From: Thiobacillus sp.
Lineage (GTDB): Bacteria; Pseudomonadota; Gammaproteobacteria; Burkholderiales; Thiobacillaceae
Assembly: GCF_018780105.1 (NCBI RefSeq)
Contig: NZ_JADMKC010000005.1
Coordinates: 204,482 to 268,481, forward strand
Direction of reading: 5' to 3'
DNA: 64,000 nt
Part shown: positions 20,476 to 28,815 of the stretch, piece by piece
How the letters are laid out: every line of letters begins with the position of its first letter
Numbering within the stretch: position 1 is the stretch's first letter
The notes under the pieces: model-generated
The model's input: only the letters and a program-made list of their open reading frames with translations
What the model was told of the DNA's origin: nothing
Databases searched by the model: none
Made by a program: the position numbers and the translations under genes

Positions 20476-22380
20476 CTAGCCCGGCCGAACGCGGCGGCTC
20501 AGGGTGAGGTAGCCGACCGCGGCGCTGAATTTGCCGCGGTACCGGGCCGCCACGATCGGGTCCAGCGTGGCGTGCACCTGGGCATGCAGCCGGGTGGATT
20601 TTTCCTTCAGCACCCAGTCGCCCGGGTGCTGGAAGTTGCTCATGATGTAGCTGAAACCATTGAGGTCGCCGACCGCCTGCAGGCCGGTCGATTCGGCGCC
20701 GGACGGGCAGGACAGGAGGCGCGACAGGCGGCCGTCGTCGACGTTGTAGGCCCACAGGAAATTGTTGACGTGGCGGTCACTGTCCTCGCCGATGAAGAGG
20801 GTGCGCATCGCTTCGCTGAATTTCAGGTTGTCCGGGTTGGCGATCTTGTCCGGATGGGCGAGGTTGCCCAGCGCGTCGGGCGTGGTGAGGTCTTCGCCGA
20901 GCAGCAGCGGGGCGCCGCTGACCGGGACCCACGCGCTGGCGATCGGGGCGCCGCTGTCGTCGGCCTGGCCGCCGTCGAGCTTCCAGGCGTAGACCATGCC
21001 GGCCAGCGGCCCCTCGATGGCGATGCCGCCGGAGCCGTCGGTCATGGCTGTCTGCACGGAGCTGATCGCGGAATAGGCGATCTTGTCGCGGGCGTTGAGC
21101 GTGGTGCCTTCCATTTTTGTGAAGCCGAGGCTGCCGCCTTTGAAGGCGGCGTAGCGGTGCGTTTCGAGAAAGGCCGCGGCCAGTTCCTGACCGGGCACGA
21201 AGCGAACCCACTGGGTTTTGCCGCTGAACGGAATCGGGGTGTAGGCGGGATCGGACGGGTCGGCGGTCTTGACGTCGACGATGTCGGCGGCGCGGCAGCG
21301 GTTGGCCAGCGCTTCGATCTGTTCGCTGCTGGCGTGGCCGAGGCGAATCCATTTGAGGTCGGCCGCACCGCCTTTTTCGGCAGACTTCTGCAGCCACTTC
21401 GCCACGTACAGCGTGCCGGCCGACAGGTCGCGTGCACGGTCGGCGATGAACATGAAGAAGCCGCCGTGGGTCGCGTCGTCGCCCATCAGCACCGTGCGCG
21501 CGTCCGGCATCACTTCCACCAGTTCGTGCGAAATGCGCCCCATGCAGTAGTGCTTGCGGATGCTGCCGCTGCCGTCCGGGTGCACGGTGACTTCGGGAAG
21601 ATGACCGTAGTGATAGGGGTTGGCCTTGTCCGGATCGCCGTACAGATTCTGGCTGAAGGTTTTGAAACGGGCGTTGCTGGCGAGGGTGGTGGCGTCGGGT
21701 TCGTATTCCTCGCTCGACAGGTGGGTGTTCCAGGGCGAACGGCTGGCACCGCAGGTGATCCACAGGCCGTTCACGCTGCGGGTGTCGACCGGGGCGTAGC
21801 TCACCAGGCTGAGCGTGCCGCTCTGCCTGTGCTGGTCGAGCGTCAGCACGGCGATGGGCGAGGGCAGCAGGCGCAACATCGATTCGCCGGCGGCGTTTTT
21901 GCTGGCGTATTCGAACTGCACCACGGCGAACAGGCGGTTGTGGCCGCGGCGCGGCGAGCGCGCGCCCGGCACCTGCAGCAGGCTCATGCCATCGGGACAG
22001 TCGGAGAACAGCTGGCGCTTGTCCGGCGCGGAGGCGTCGGGAATGGGCGCGTTGTGGATGTCGAAATAGCCGCCCGCAACAACGCGGCCGCCGCCGGTGC
22101 GCGGCACGCTGTCGCCGGTCAGGAAAAAGGTTTCGTAGCCCAGCGCGTAGGTCGGTGCGTCGGCGACGCTGCCGCGCGTCAGCGTCGAAGCGACGAATAC
22201 TTCGGCCATCTGCGCCGGCTGGGCCAGCGTCGGTGCCGCCATTCCGCCGAACCGGTAGCGCAGCGGCTGGCCCTCCAGCGTGGCAACGGCGTGGCGAGGC
22301 AGGCCCGCCAGCGGCAACAGCGGCATGCCGGTCAGCAGTTGCAGGGCGCGGCGGCGCGAGCGGGAAACGGGTTCGGTCAT
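20476..22380 (-). CDS. PhoX-like (DUF839) Tat-exported protein, putative alkaline phosphatase
   Basis: 634 residues with a twin-arginine signal (SRSRRRALQLLTG, residues 6-18, then a hydrophobic run). The body has PhoX-family features: GLWITCGASRSPWNTHLSSEE, MGRISHELVEVMPD, LMGDDATHGGFFMFIADR and EGPLAGMVYAW. PhoX enzymes are calcium/iron phosphatases that fold in the cytoplasm and release phosphate from organic esters in the periplasm. Catalytic assignment by family only. No pho-box was identified upstream. Confidence 0.8.
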   Translation of the reverse strand: MTEPVSRSRRRALQLLTGMPLLPLAGLPRHAVATLEGQPLRYRFGGMAAPTLAQPAQMAEVFVASTLTRGSVADAPTYALGYETFFLTGDSVPRTGGGRVVAGGYFDIHNAPIPDASAPDKRQLFSDCPDGMSLLQVPGARSPRRGHNRLFAVVQFEYASKNAAGESMLRLLPSPIAVLTLDQHRQSGTLSLVSYAPVDTRSVNGLWITCGASRSPWNTHLSSEEYEPDATTLASNARFKTFSQNLYGDPDKANPYHYGHLPEVTVHPDGSGSIRKHYCMGRISHELVEVMPDARTVLMGDDATHGGFFMFIADRARDLSAGTLYVAKWLQKSAEKGGAADLKWIRLGHASSEQIEALANRCRAADIVDVKTADPSDPAYTPIPFSGKTQWVRFVPGQELAAAFLETHRYAAFKGGSLGFTKMEGTTLNARDKIAYSAISSVQTAMTDGSGGIAIEGPLAGMVYAWKLDGGQADDSGAPIASAWVPVSGAPLLLGEDLTTPDALGNLAHPDKIANPDNLKFSEAMRTLFIGEDSDRHVNNFLWAYNVDDGRLSRLLSCPSGAESTGLQAVGDLNGFSYIMSNFQHPGDWVLKEKSTRLHAQVHATLDPIVAARYRGKFSAAVGYLTLSRRVRPG

Positions 22381-22560
22381 GGGGATAAACAGACGGGGTT
22401 GGCGGGAACAGGATACTGCGCAAGCCGGGAATGAGGCAGGCTCAAACTAGCAAGTGGGCGTGACAAGGCCATGACATCCGCATGCTTGCAGAAATCCAGC
22501 CAATATCCTTGAATGCATTGCGGTTTTCTGCACCTGCCTGCATTTTGCGCAGGCGCGTTT

Positions 22561-22569
22561 TGTATATAA
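22561..22569 (+). promoter_or_regulatory. Candidate extended -10 promoter of the S24-like gene
   Basis: TGTATATAA reads as TG-N-ATATAA, 31 nt before ATG 22600. Just upstream lies an inverted repeat GCCTGC-(attttgc)-GCAGGC, 22535-22553, where a repressor could bind. No clear -35 is seen. Confidence 0.35.
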
Positions 22570-22599
22570 GCTTGGGCTGATTAAACCAGCGAGATTGCC

Positions 22600-22962
22600 A
22601 TGAACGCACGCACCGAACGTAAAACCATCCCGATTCAGGATATCAACGAAGCCAGCAACTGTTCCAGCGCCGAACCCTATGCGCTGATGGTGCTGGGCGA
22701 TTCCATGCTGCCCGAGTTTGCCGAAGGCGAAATCATCGTGGTCGAGCCGTCCGGGCTGGTGAAGGACGGATCCTACGTGGTGGCGTTTGTGAACGATGAG
22801 TACATTTTCCGCCAGATCGTGAAGCACGATGACGGCTGGATGCTGAAGCCGCTGAACCCGGTCTACGAGAACATTCCGGTGGCGGACATCGACGTGGCCA
22901 AGGGCGTGGTCATCATGAAAAAGAACCCCGGCAAGCGCAGCGAACAGAAGCGTTATATCTGA
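22600..22962 (+). CDS. Small stand-alone LexA/UmuD-like (S24 fold) protein with Lys-to-Arg change
   Basis: 120 residues with no DNA-binding domain. LGDSMLPEFAEGEIIVVEP (Ser35) matches the catalytic serine segment of S24 proteases and the beta strands of the LexA C-terminal domain. Where LexA and UmuD have the general-base lysine, this protein reads DEYIFRQIV, so the position is Arg71. It may therefore be a non-cleaving or modified member. Function is not known. It stands alone, with its own putative promoter. Confidence 0.75.
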   Translation: MNARTERKTIPIQDINEASNCSSAEPYALMVLGDSMLPEFAEGEIIVVEPSGLVKDGSYVVAFVNDEYIFRQIVKHDDGWMLKPLNPVYENIPVADIDVAKGVVIMKKNPGKRSEQKRYI

Positions 22963-23016
22963 TCGTCCGCGGCGTCGGGCCGCAAACAGGCTGGGCGTCG
23001 GCTATTTATCAGTTCT

Positions 23017-23034
23017 ATTGATGTACGCATCAAT
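23017..23034. promoter_or_regulatory. Inverted repeat upstream of the 151-aa unknown gene
   Basis: ATTGATG-(TACG)-CATCAAT is a perfect 7-bp inverted repeat in an AT-rich stretch about 90 bp before ATG 23121. It fits a regulator binding site. Confidence 0.4.
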
Positions 23035-23071
23035 TATTTGAATAAATTAGTTGACTAAATCACTCGGGTAT

Positions 23072-23095
23072 ATGAAACTGAATGCGTAGTTTCAT
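23072..23095. promoter_or_regulatory. 8-bp inverted repeat in the leader of the 151-aa gene
   Basis: ATGAAACT and AGTTTCAT are perfect inverted copies separated by 8 nt. They lie between the AT-rich region and the AAGGAG ribosome site, so they could be an operator or a leader hairpin. Confidence 0.4.
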
Positions 23096-23120
23096 CTCAA
23101 CCCAACCCAAGGAGTGAACC

Positions 23121-23576
23121 ATGAGTGGACTGATTGCGAATTTCCCGAGCGATGGCGTCGTCACAGTGAACCGGGTGATCCTGAAACCCGAATTCTCCGT
23201 GGACGACCTGCAGGAGCGGGTCGCTTTCCTGTGTGAAAACGTCAAGACCTATCATTCGGATACCGGTTTTGTGGGCGGTTTTGTTGCGCTGAATTCCGGC
23301 AACGTTTCCAACGAAGGCTCGACCATCGGGCAGGCGGTGGAAAGCAAGATGAAAGGCAAGGAAGCGCTGATCGTGACGTTCTGGACGACGTTCGAGAACC
23401 ACGAAAAATCGCACCGTTCCGCCACCTTCCAGCCGCTGTTCCAGAAAGTGCTGGACCTGTGCGAAAACGGCAACGAGGAAATCGCCTACGAAATGCTGTG
23501 GTCCGGCAAGGCCTACGGCCCTGAAGAAATCGCGGCGGCCCGCAAGGCCAAGGAGCAGTACGCCAACGCGGACTGA
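23121..23576 (+). CDS. Conserved-looking soluble protein of unknown function (151 aa)
   Basis: An excellent AAGGAG ribosome site stands before ATG 23121, codon use matches the neighbours, and a strong terminator follows, so this is a real monocistronic gene. The product is soluble, acidic and has no signal peptide or membrane segment. Stretches such as VKTYHSDTGFVGGFVALNSG and ALIVTFWTTFENHEKSH suggest an alpha/beta fold. The second resembles the strand-rich ligand-facing part of small monooxygenase-like (ferredoxin-fold) proteins, but I cannot assign a family. The two inverted repeats upstream suggest specific regulation. Confidence 0.8.
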   Translation: MSGLIANFPSDGVVTVNRVILKPEFSVDDLQERVAFLCENVKTYHSDTGFVGGFVALNSGNVSNEGSTIGQAVESKMKGKEALIVTFWTTFENHEKSHRSATFQPLFQKVLDLCENGNEEIAYEMLWSGKAYGPEEIAAARKAKEQYANAD

Positions 23577-23593
23577 TCCGGTTCGTGACAGTG

Positions 23594-23624
23594 AAAACGG
23601 CGGAGTTCATCCCGCCGTTTTTTT
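23594..23624 (+). terminator. Intrinsic terminator
   Basis: AACGGCGG-(agttcatc)-CCGCCGTT followed by a run of seven T, 18 nt after the stop of the 151-aa gene. Confidence 0.92.
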
Positions 23625-23645
23625 ATGGATGTCTTTCGCGTTCTT

Positions 23646-24665
23646 TTAGCCATGATCCATGGCGCGGTCATACTTTCCGTCGCGGGCCAGGCCGTTCAAC
23701 TCGCAGCGTCTGAGCAGCGCCTGCTGCGCGGTGGCGGCGTTGCTTTCCTGGCCTCGCCACGCGGCCAGCACCGGCGCCTGTAGCGCGCGGCCGTAGGAAA
23801 AGCTGACCTGCCACGGTTGCGTGCCCATCGCGTTCATGGCATTGAGGTGGTCGGTCGCGTCCTCCGCGCTTTGCCCGCCGGACAGGAACACGATCCCCGG
23901 CACCGCCGCTGGTACGTAGCGTCTGAGGCAGCGCAGCGTCGCTTCGGCCACCTCCTGCACGCCAGCCTGGCGCGCGCACTTCTTGCCGGCAATGACCATA
24001 TTCGGCTTCAGCAGCATGCCCTCGAACTGCACCCGGTGGGCGTCCAGTTCGGCAAACACCGCCTCAAGCACTTGGGCCGTCACTACCTCGCAGCGCTCGA
24101 TGCCGTGAGCGCCGTCCATCAGCACTTCCGGCTCCACGATCGGCACCAGCCCGGCCTCCTGGCACAGCGCGGCATAGCGCGCCAGCGCGTGGGCGTTGGC
24201 GCGAATACCGAATTGAGAGGGAATGTCGCGCTCGTCGATTTCGATCACCGCACGCCACTTGGCGAACTGCGCGCCCAGTTGCCTGAATTCGGCGAGCCGC
24301 TCGCGCAAGCCGTCGAGTCCCTCGGTCACTTTGTCGCCGGGGCAGAGCGCCAGCGCCTTGGCGCCTTGGTCGACCTTGATGCCGGGGATGATGCCGCGGC
24401 TCGACAGCAGCGTGGGAAAGGGGACGCCCTCGCGCGTGCTCTGACGCAGGGTTTCGTCAAACAGGATGACGCCGCCGACGTACTGCTCGATGCCGTCGGC
24501 GGTGAACAGGATTTCGCGGTAGCGCCGGCGATTCTCCTCGGTGGATTCCACCTGGATTGAATCGAAACGCTTCTTGATCGTGGGGTTGCTTTCGTCAGCC
24601 GCCAGCACGCCCTTTTGCTTCGCCACGATGGCGTTTGCCACGGACTTGAGTTCGACAATATTCAT
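23646..24665 (-). CDS. Fructose-bisphosphate aldolase, class I
   Basis: 339 residues of the eukaryote-like class I aldolase family: KGVLAADESNPTIKKRF at the N-terminus, FDETLRQSTREGVPF, VPIVEPEVLMDG, and GMLLKPNMV with the Schiff-base lysine near residue 220; FLSGGQSAEDATDHLN follows. It interconverts fructose-1,6-bisphosphate with DHAP and glyceraldehyde-3-phosphate, in glycolysis, gluconeogenesis or the Calvin cycle, without metal. GAGGGT precedes ATG 24665. It is divergent from miaA. Confidence 0.95.
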   Translation of the reverse strand: MNIVELKSVANAIVAKQKGVLAADESNPTIKKRFDSIQVESTEENRRRYREILFTADGIEQYVGGVILFDETLRQSTREGVPFPTLLSSRGIIPGIKVDQGAKALALCPGDKVTEGLDGLRERLAEFRQLGAQFAKWRAVIEIDERDIPSQFGIRANAHALARYAALCQEAGLVPIVEPEVLMDGAHGIERCEVVTAQVLEAVFAELDAHRVQFEGMLLKPNMVIAGKKCARQAGVQEVAEATLRCLRRYVPAAVPGIVFLSGGQSAEDATDHLNAMNAMGTQPWQVSFSYGRALQAPVLAAWRGQESNAATAQQALLRRCELNGLARDGKYDRAMDHG

Positions 24666-24822
24666 GGGGTGACCCTCGGATAAGGATGAATGCGCTTAGG
24701 GAATCTGTTGACGCCCTTGCTTAGCACTGTAGACCCTGATGAATGCATTTCGCAGGTCGAGACGCGCCGAACCGCTTGCTGTCATCGGCAGCGGCCGTCA
24801 GGCTGGGGGATAATCGCGCCCC

Positions 24823-25785
24823 ATGTCTGCACCCAGCCTTCCCCCCGCCATTTTCCTGATGGGTCCCACTGCCTCCGGCAAGACTGCGCTGGCGGTCAGT
24901 CTGGTCGAACGTTTTCCGCTCGAAATCATCAGCGTCGATTCAGCGCTGGTGTATCGCGGCATGGATATCGGCACGGCCAAACCCGACGCCGCCACGCTGG
25001 CGCGCGCGCCGCATCATCTGCTCGACATTCGCGATCCCACCGAGGCGTATTCGGCGGCCGCGTTTTGCGACGATGCGTTGAGCCTGATGCGCGACATCGT
25101 GGCGCGCGGCAAAGTGCCACTGCTGGTGGGCGGCACCATGCTGTATTTCCGCGCGCTGTTGAGTGGACTCGACGACCTGCCGCGTGCCGATGCGCAGTTG
25201 CGGCAGCAACTGGAAGCCGAGGCGGCCAGGCGTGGCTGGCCGGCGCTGCATGCCGATCTGGCGCGGCTTGATCCGCCAACTGCGGCCCGGCTGGCGCCGA
25301 ACGACGCGCAACGCATCGGCCGTGCGCTGGAAATCATTCAGCTGACCGGCCAGCCGATGTCGGCGCTGCTCGATCGGGTGCAAACAGCGCTGCCTTACCG
25401 GGTGTTGCAGCTTGCCCTGATCCCATCCGACCGTGCGGTTTTGCACCAGCGCATTGCTGCGCGCTTCGATGCGATGCTCGGCGAAGGCTTGATCGAGGAA
25501 GTGAAAGCCCTGCGCCAGTTGCCCGGGCTGACGGCCGATTTGCCGGCCATGCGGGCGGTGGGCTATCGGCAGGCGTGGACGTATCTCAACGGAGAGATCG
25601 ATCTGAACACAATGCGCGAACAGGGGCTGGCCGCGACGCGCCAGCTCGCCAAGCGCCAGCTGACCTGGCTGCGCTCATGGCCGGATGCAGTGGCACTGGA
25701 TTGTCTGGCGGATGATCTTGAAACGCAGGCGTTCGCCCGCGTCGCGCTTCATTTGCGATCCGGTTCGGGCGGCGAATCGGTCTGA
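24823..25785 (+). CDS. miaA: tRNA dimethylallyltransferase MiaA
   Basis: 320 residues with the P-loop GPTASGKT (14-21), [29 protein letters not shown] and the late [12 protein letters not shown] region. It transfers the dimethylallyl group to A37 of UNN-decoding tRNAs. In many proteobacteria miaA sits next to mutL; here mutL lies 20 kb away. A GATAAT at 24809-24814 is too close to ATG 24823 for an ordinary leader; if it is a -10, the mRNA would be nearly leaderless. The 3' end overlaps xseA on the opposite strand by 37 bp. Confidence 0.96.
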   Translation: MSAPSLPPAIFLMGPTASGKTALAVSLVERFPLEIISVDSALVYRGMDIGTAKPDAATLARAPHHLLDIRDPTEAYSAAAFCDDALSLMRDIVARGKVPLLVGGTMLYFRALLSGLDDLPRADAQLRQQLEAEAARRGWPALHADLARLDPPTAARLAPNDAQRIGRALEIIQLTGQPMSALLDRVQTALPYRVLQLALIPSDRAVLHQRIAARFDAMLGEGLIEEVKALRQLPGLTADLPAMRAVGYRQAWTYLNGEIDLNTMREQGLAATRQLAKRQLTWLRSWPDAVALDCLADDLETQAFARVALHLRSGSGGESV

Positions 25786-27221
25786 ACGGGGTTTGCTTGA
25801 ACTGAATCTGCCTGAACAGAATCCGCCTGCACAGAATTCACTGTGGCCGTGGCTTGTCCGCGGTGCAGGCGGATGTGCAGGCTGTCGCCTGCGTGCAGGC
25901 TGGCCGCATCGTGCACCACGCGCCCATTCGCCTGCTGGACGATGCTGTAGCCGCGCGCCAGCACGCCTTCCGGGTTGAGATGCGCAAGACTGCTGCCCAG
26001 CCACGCCAGATTCGAGCGGCGTTGTAGCGCCAGGGTGTGCGTCGCGCGCTGGACGCGGGTCTGCAGCGCATTCAATTGGACTTGTTCGAGTTGAATGCGA
26101 CGACGTGGCGTGACCAGCCGCTGCCTGAGCTGGCTTGTGCGCAGCTGTTCATGGGCGAGCTGGTTGCGCATGCTGTGGCCGAGCCGCTGGCTGAGACGCG
26201 CGAGGCCAAGCTGCTGCTGGCGCAGGTGTTCGGCAGGGTGAACCAGGCGGCGTGCCAGAAAATCCAGCCGCTGCATGGCGTGCTGGTGTTTGCGGCTGAG
26301 GTGGTGCTGGAGTTGCCGCGCCAGTTGCGTGAGCTGCGACAGCAGTTCCAGGCGCAGCGGGCTGGCCAGTTCGGCCGCTGCGGTCGGCGTGGGCGCGCGC
26401 AGATCGGCGGCGAAATCCGCCAGGGTGAAATCGGTTTCATGGCCGACTCCGGAGATCACCGGCATCGGGCTGGCGGCAATCGCGCGCACCACGGCTTCGT
26501 CGTTGAACGCCCACAGATCTTCCAGCGAGCCGCCGCCGCGGCAGACCAATAGCACGTCGCATTCGGCGCGCTGCCCGGCGCTGCGGATGGCTGCGGCAAT
26601 CTGCGCACCGGCGCCCGCGCCCTGTACCGGCGTGGGGTAGAGGATCACCGGCAAACCCGGCATGCGGCGGGCCAGCGCGGTCAGGACATCGTGCAGGGCG
26701 GCGGCCTGCGGCGAGGTGACGATGCCGATGCAGCGCGGAAAACGCGGCAGGCTGCGCTTGTTCTCCGGGTTGAACAGGCCTTCCGCTTCGAGTTTGGCCT
26801 TGAGTTTGAGGAAGGCTTCGTACAAGCGCCCGGCGCCGGCGCGGCGGATTGCTTCGCCGGCCAGCTGGAATTCGCCGCGCGCCTCGTACAGCGTGGGCAG
26901 GGCGCGCAATTCGACGTGGTCGCCGTTGGCCGGGGTAAAGCCGGCAAACTGGTTGCGGCCGCGAAACATCACGCAGCGCACCTGGGCGCCCGCATCCTTG
27001 AGCGAAAAATACCAGTGGCCGGATGCCGCGCGGATGAAGTTGGAGACTTCGCCTTCCACCCACAGCAGCGGCAGCTGCGACTCCAGGACGCGGCGCGCCA
27101 TGCGGTTGAGTTCGCTGACGGTGAGGACGGGCAGGGCAGGGGCGCTGTCGAATAGGTCGTCGATCAAATCCATGGCGCGCAGGATAGCGGGTTCGGCTTC
27201 GGCGGGTTCATTCACAGTCAT
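25749..27221 (-). CDS. xseA: Exodeoxyribonuclease VII large subunit XseA
   Basis: 490 residues from ATG 27221; an upstream TTG at 27248 is open but less likely. [15 protein letters not shown] and the OB-fold segment ([22 protein letters not shown]) are followed by the catalytic-domain motifs [29 protein letters not shown] and [17 protein letters not shown], then a coiled-coil region. It degrades single-stranded DNA together with XseB. The C-terminus carries a five-residue repeat with Q at 465, 470, 475 and 480. The tail overlaps the 3' end of miaA, so the overlapping DNA codes on both strands. Confidence 0.95.
   Translation of the reverse strand: MTVNEPAEAEPAILRAMDLIDDLFDSAPALPVLTVSELNRMARRVLESQLPLLWVEGEVSNFIRAASGHWYFSLKDAGAQVRCVMFRGRNQFAGFTPANGDHVELRALPTLYEARGEFQLAGEAIRRAGAGRLYEAFLKLKAKLEAEGLFNPENKRSLPRFPRCIGIVTSPQAAALHDVLTALARRMPGLPVILYPTPVQGAGAGAQIAAAIRSAGQRAECDVLLVCRGGGSLEDLWAFNDEAVVRAIAASPMPVISGVGHETDFTLADFAADLRAPTPTAAAELASPLRLELLSQLTQLARQLQHHLSRKHQHAMQRLDFLARRLVHPAEHLRQQQLGLARLSQRLGHSMRNQLAHEQLRTSQLRQRLVTPRRRIQLEQVQLNALQTRVQRATHTLALQRRSNLAWLGSSLAHLNPEGVLARGYSIVQQANGRVVHDAASLHAGDSLHIRLHRGQATATVNSVQADSVQADSVQANPVQTDSPPEPDRK
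25782..25829 (-). repeat. 15-nt tandem repeats coding the xVQx tail of XseA
   Basis: Read on the minus strand, four units of 15 nt encode the repeated pattern (N/D)-(S/P)-V-Q-(A/T). The period and the Q register are the same as in the AmiC linker at 1083-1190. The last units reach into the overlap with miaA. Confidence 0.8.
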
Positions 27222-27384
27222 CAATCTTTCATGAAAATAATGTGTCAAACCCTATTGACGTTGAATGAATAATCGTAAACCGTTGATATTTAACAGCTAA
27301 GCCCATTGGTTATTTTTTGGGCCGAAGCACTTTTTCCTTTGTGGGCGGGCGTTTAGCGTACCCGTCTGGCGGTTCCTCACAGAC

Positions 27385-27407
27385 TTATCCACATCAATTG
27401 TGGAGAA
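27385..27407. promoter_or_regulatory. DnaA-box-like inverted pair upstream of exbB
   Basis: TTATCCACA (27385-27393) equals the DnaA-box consensus. Five nt later TGTGGAGAA (27399-27407) is its inverse with one mismatch. The pair lies in the 288-bp gap between xseA and exbB, which otherwise shows no gene. It could be a DnaA regulatory site or chance. Confidence 0.45.
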
Positions 27408-27509
27408 CTCGACTGGTTCGACAGCGCATCGGCTTCGACAATTGGTGCTTGCCGAAACAGGTACGCGGGCGCTACATTTCGTCTGTTGTTTTATTGGGAG
27501 TGGTATTCA

Positions 27510-28115
27510 GTGTTTGCCATCATTGAGGCGGCCGGTTGGCCGATCTTTCCGCTGATTCTGGCGTCTGTCATCGCGGTGGCCATCATCATCGAGCGCGCCT
27601 ACAGCCTGCGCACCCAGGAAGTCGTGCCCGCCACACTGCTGCAGGAAACGATCAAGGTCTATCAGGAACGCGGCGTACCCGCCGAGCTGCTCAAGCAGTT
27701 GACCGAGAGCTCGCCGCTCGGCCGCATTTTTGCGACGGCGCTCAAGAACTCCAACAATTCGCGCGAGGTGATGAAGGAGTCGATCGAGGAATCCGGTCGC
27801 GCCGTGACTCACGAGCTCGACCGTTTCCTGACCTCGCTCGGCACCATCGCCAGCATGGCGCCCTTGCTGGGCTTGCTGGGCACGGTGATCGGCATGATCG
27901 AGATTTTCGGTGCGCAGACGGGCGGCGGCACCAACCCCGGCCAGTTGGCGCATGGCATTTCCATCGCCCTGTACAACACCGCGTTCGGTCTGATCGTCGC
28001 CATCCCGGCCATGATTGCCTACCGTTTTTTCCGCAGCAAGGTGGAATCGCTGGTGGTCGACATGGAGCAGCAGGCGATCAAGCTGGTGGAAATCGTTCAC
28101 GGCGACCGGAAATGA
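27510..28115 (+). CDS. exbB: MotA/TolQ/ExbB proton channel family protein
   Basis: 201 residues from GTG 27510, nine nt after GGGAG; an in-frame TTG at 27486 is less likely. Three membrane helices: about 8-28, 110-132 and 155-178. The family stretch GTIASMAPLLGLLGTVIGMIE lies in the second. Together with the ExbD-like protein downstream it would form a proton-driven motor in the inner membrane powering TonB- or Tol-like transport. No tonB is nearby. A 266-bp palindromic element separates it from its partner gene. Confidence 0.9.
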   Translation: MFAIIEAAGWPIFPLILASVIAVAIIIERAYSLRTQEVVPATLLQETIKVYQERGVPAELLKQLTESSPLGRIFATALKNSNNSREVMKESIEESGRAVTHELDRFLTSLGTIASMAPLLGLLGTVIGMIEIFGAQTGGGTNPGQLAHGISIALYNTAFGLIVAIPAMIAYRFFRSKVESLVVDMEQQAIKLVEIVHGDRK

Positions 28116-28381
28116 GAGCCTGGTTCAGCAGGAATCATGCCCCGCGTTGAGACCAGGATCGGATGGATGCAAGGCGCGGCGCGCTGGCAATGGTCATCCA
28201 TTGCCAAGCGTCGCAACGCCGCAGACGCCGATCCTGGTCTCAACCCAAAGGGCCGGTTGCCTGCGGGCGCATTGCCGCGTTGCGGGTCACTCATTTGGAA
28301 CAACCAAACTTCGCTCCCCGTGCCTTGCACTGCATCCCGCAGGCAACCGGCGCGGGGCATGATTCCTACTGAAACAGGCTC
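28116..28381. mobile_element. 266-bp MITE-like palindromic element between exbB and exbD
   Basis: The ends 28116-28146 and 28351-28381 are inverted 31-mers matching at 29 positions. Two further stems lie inside. The first is TTGAGACCAGGATCGG (28147-28162) with CCGATCCTGGTCTCAA (28228-28243), enclosing the hairpin TGGCAATGG-TCAT-CCATTGCCA (28185-28206). The second is CCGGTTGCCTGCGGG (28253-28267) with its exact inverse at 28336-28350. The fold is thus a cloverleaf: one outer stem and two arms. It begins directly after the exbB stop and ends 6 nt before the exbD start. It has no credible coding frame and no clear target duplication. Confidence 0.85.
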
Positions 28382-28387
28382 TATCCC

Positions 28388-28804
28388 ATGAACTTTCGTC
28401 GCGGCCGTCGGGAAGACTATCCGGAAATCAATCTGATTCCTTTCATCGACATTCTGCTGGTGATCGTGATTTTTCTGGCGGTGACCACCACCTACGCGCG
28501 CTTCGCCGAACTCAAGATCAATTTGCCCAGCAGCAGCGCTGCGCCGACGCCCAACCCGCCCAAGCAGATCGAAGTGGCGGTGGCTGAAAATGGCCGTTAC
28601 CAGATCGACGCCAATGCAATTGGCGATGCCTCGGTCGACGCCCTGGCCGTGGCCTTGAAGCAGGCCGCCGGCAGCCAGAACGATCCGGTGATCGTGATCA
28701 ACGCCGATGCGCGCGCGACGCATCAGTCCGTGGTCAATGTGATGGAGGCGGCGCGCCAGGCGGGCCTCGTCCGCATTACGTTCGCCACCCAAACCGCTCC
28801 CTAA
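28388..28804 (+). CDS. exbD: ExbD/TolR family biopolymer transport protein
   Basis: 138 residues with the ExbD start RREDYPEINLIPFIDILLV. The Asp in FIDILLV (the proton-coupling residue of the family) sits in the single N-terminal membrane helix (about 18-38), followed by a periplasmic domain. It pairs with ExbB. The ATG at 28388 follows the palindromic element by only 6 nt, so its ribosome site must lie within the element's right arm (weak, around AACAGGC). lpxK follows after 11 nt. Confidence 0.93.
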   Translation: MNFRRGRREDYPEINLIPFIDILLVIVIFLAVTTTYARFAELKINLPSSSAAPTPNPPKQIEVAVAENGRYQIDANAIGDASVDALAVALKQAAGSQNDPVIVINADARATHQSVVNVMEAARQAGLVRITFATQTAP

Positions 28805-28815
28805 AGCGTTCCCCC

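Noticed and set aside
27222-27248. Upstream TTG start for xseA
   Set aside because: ATG 27221 is a better start and the extra nine residues are not family-like.
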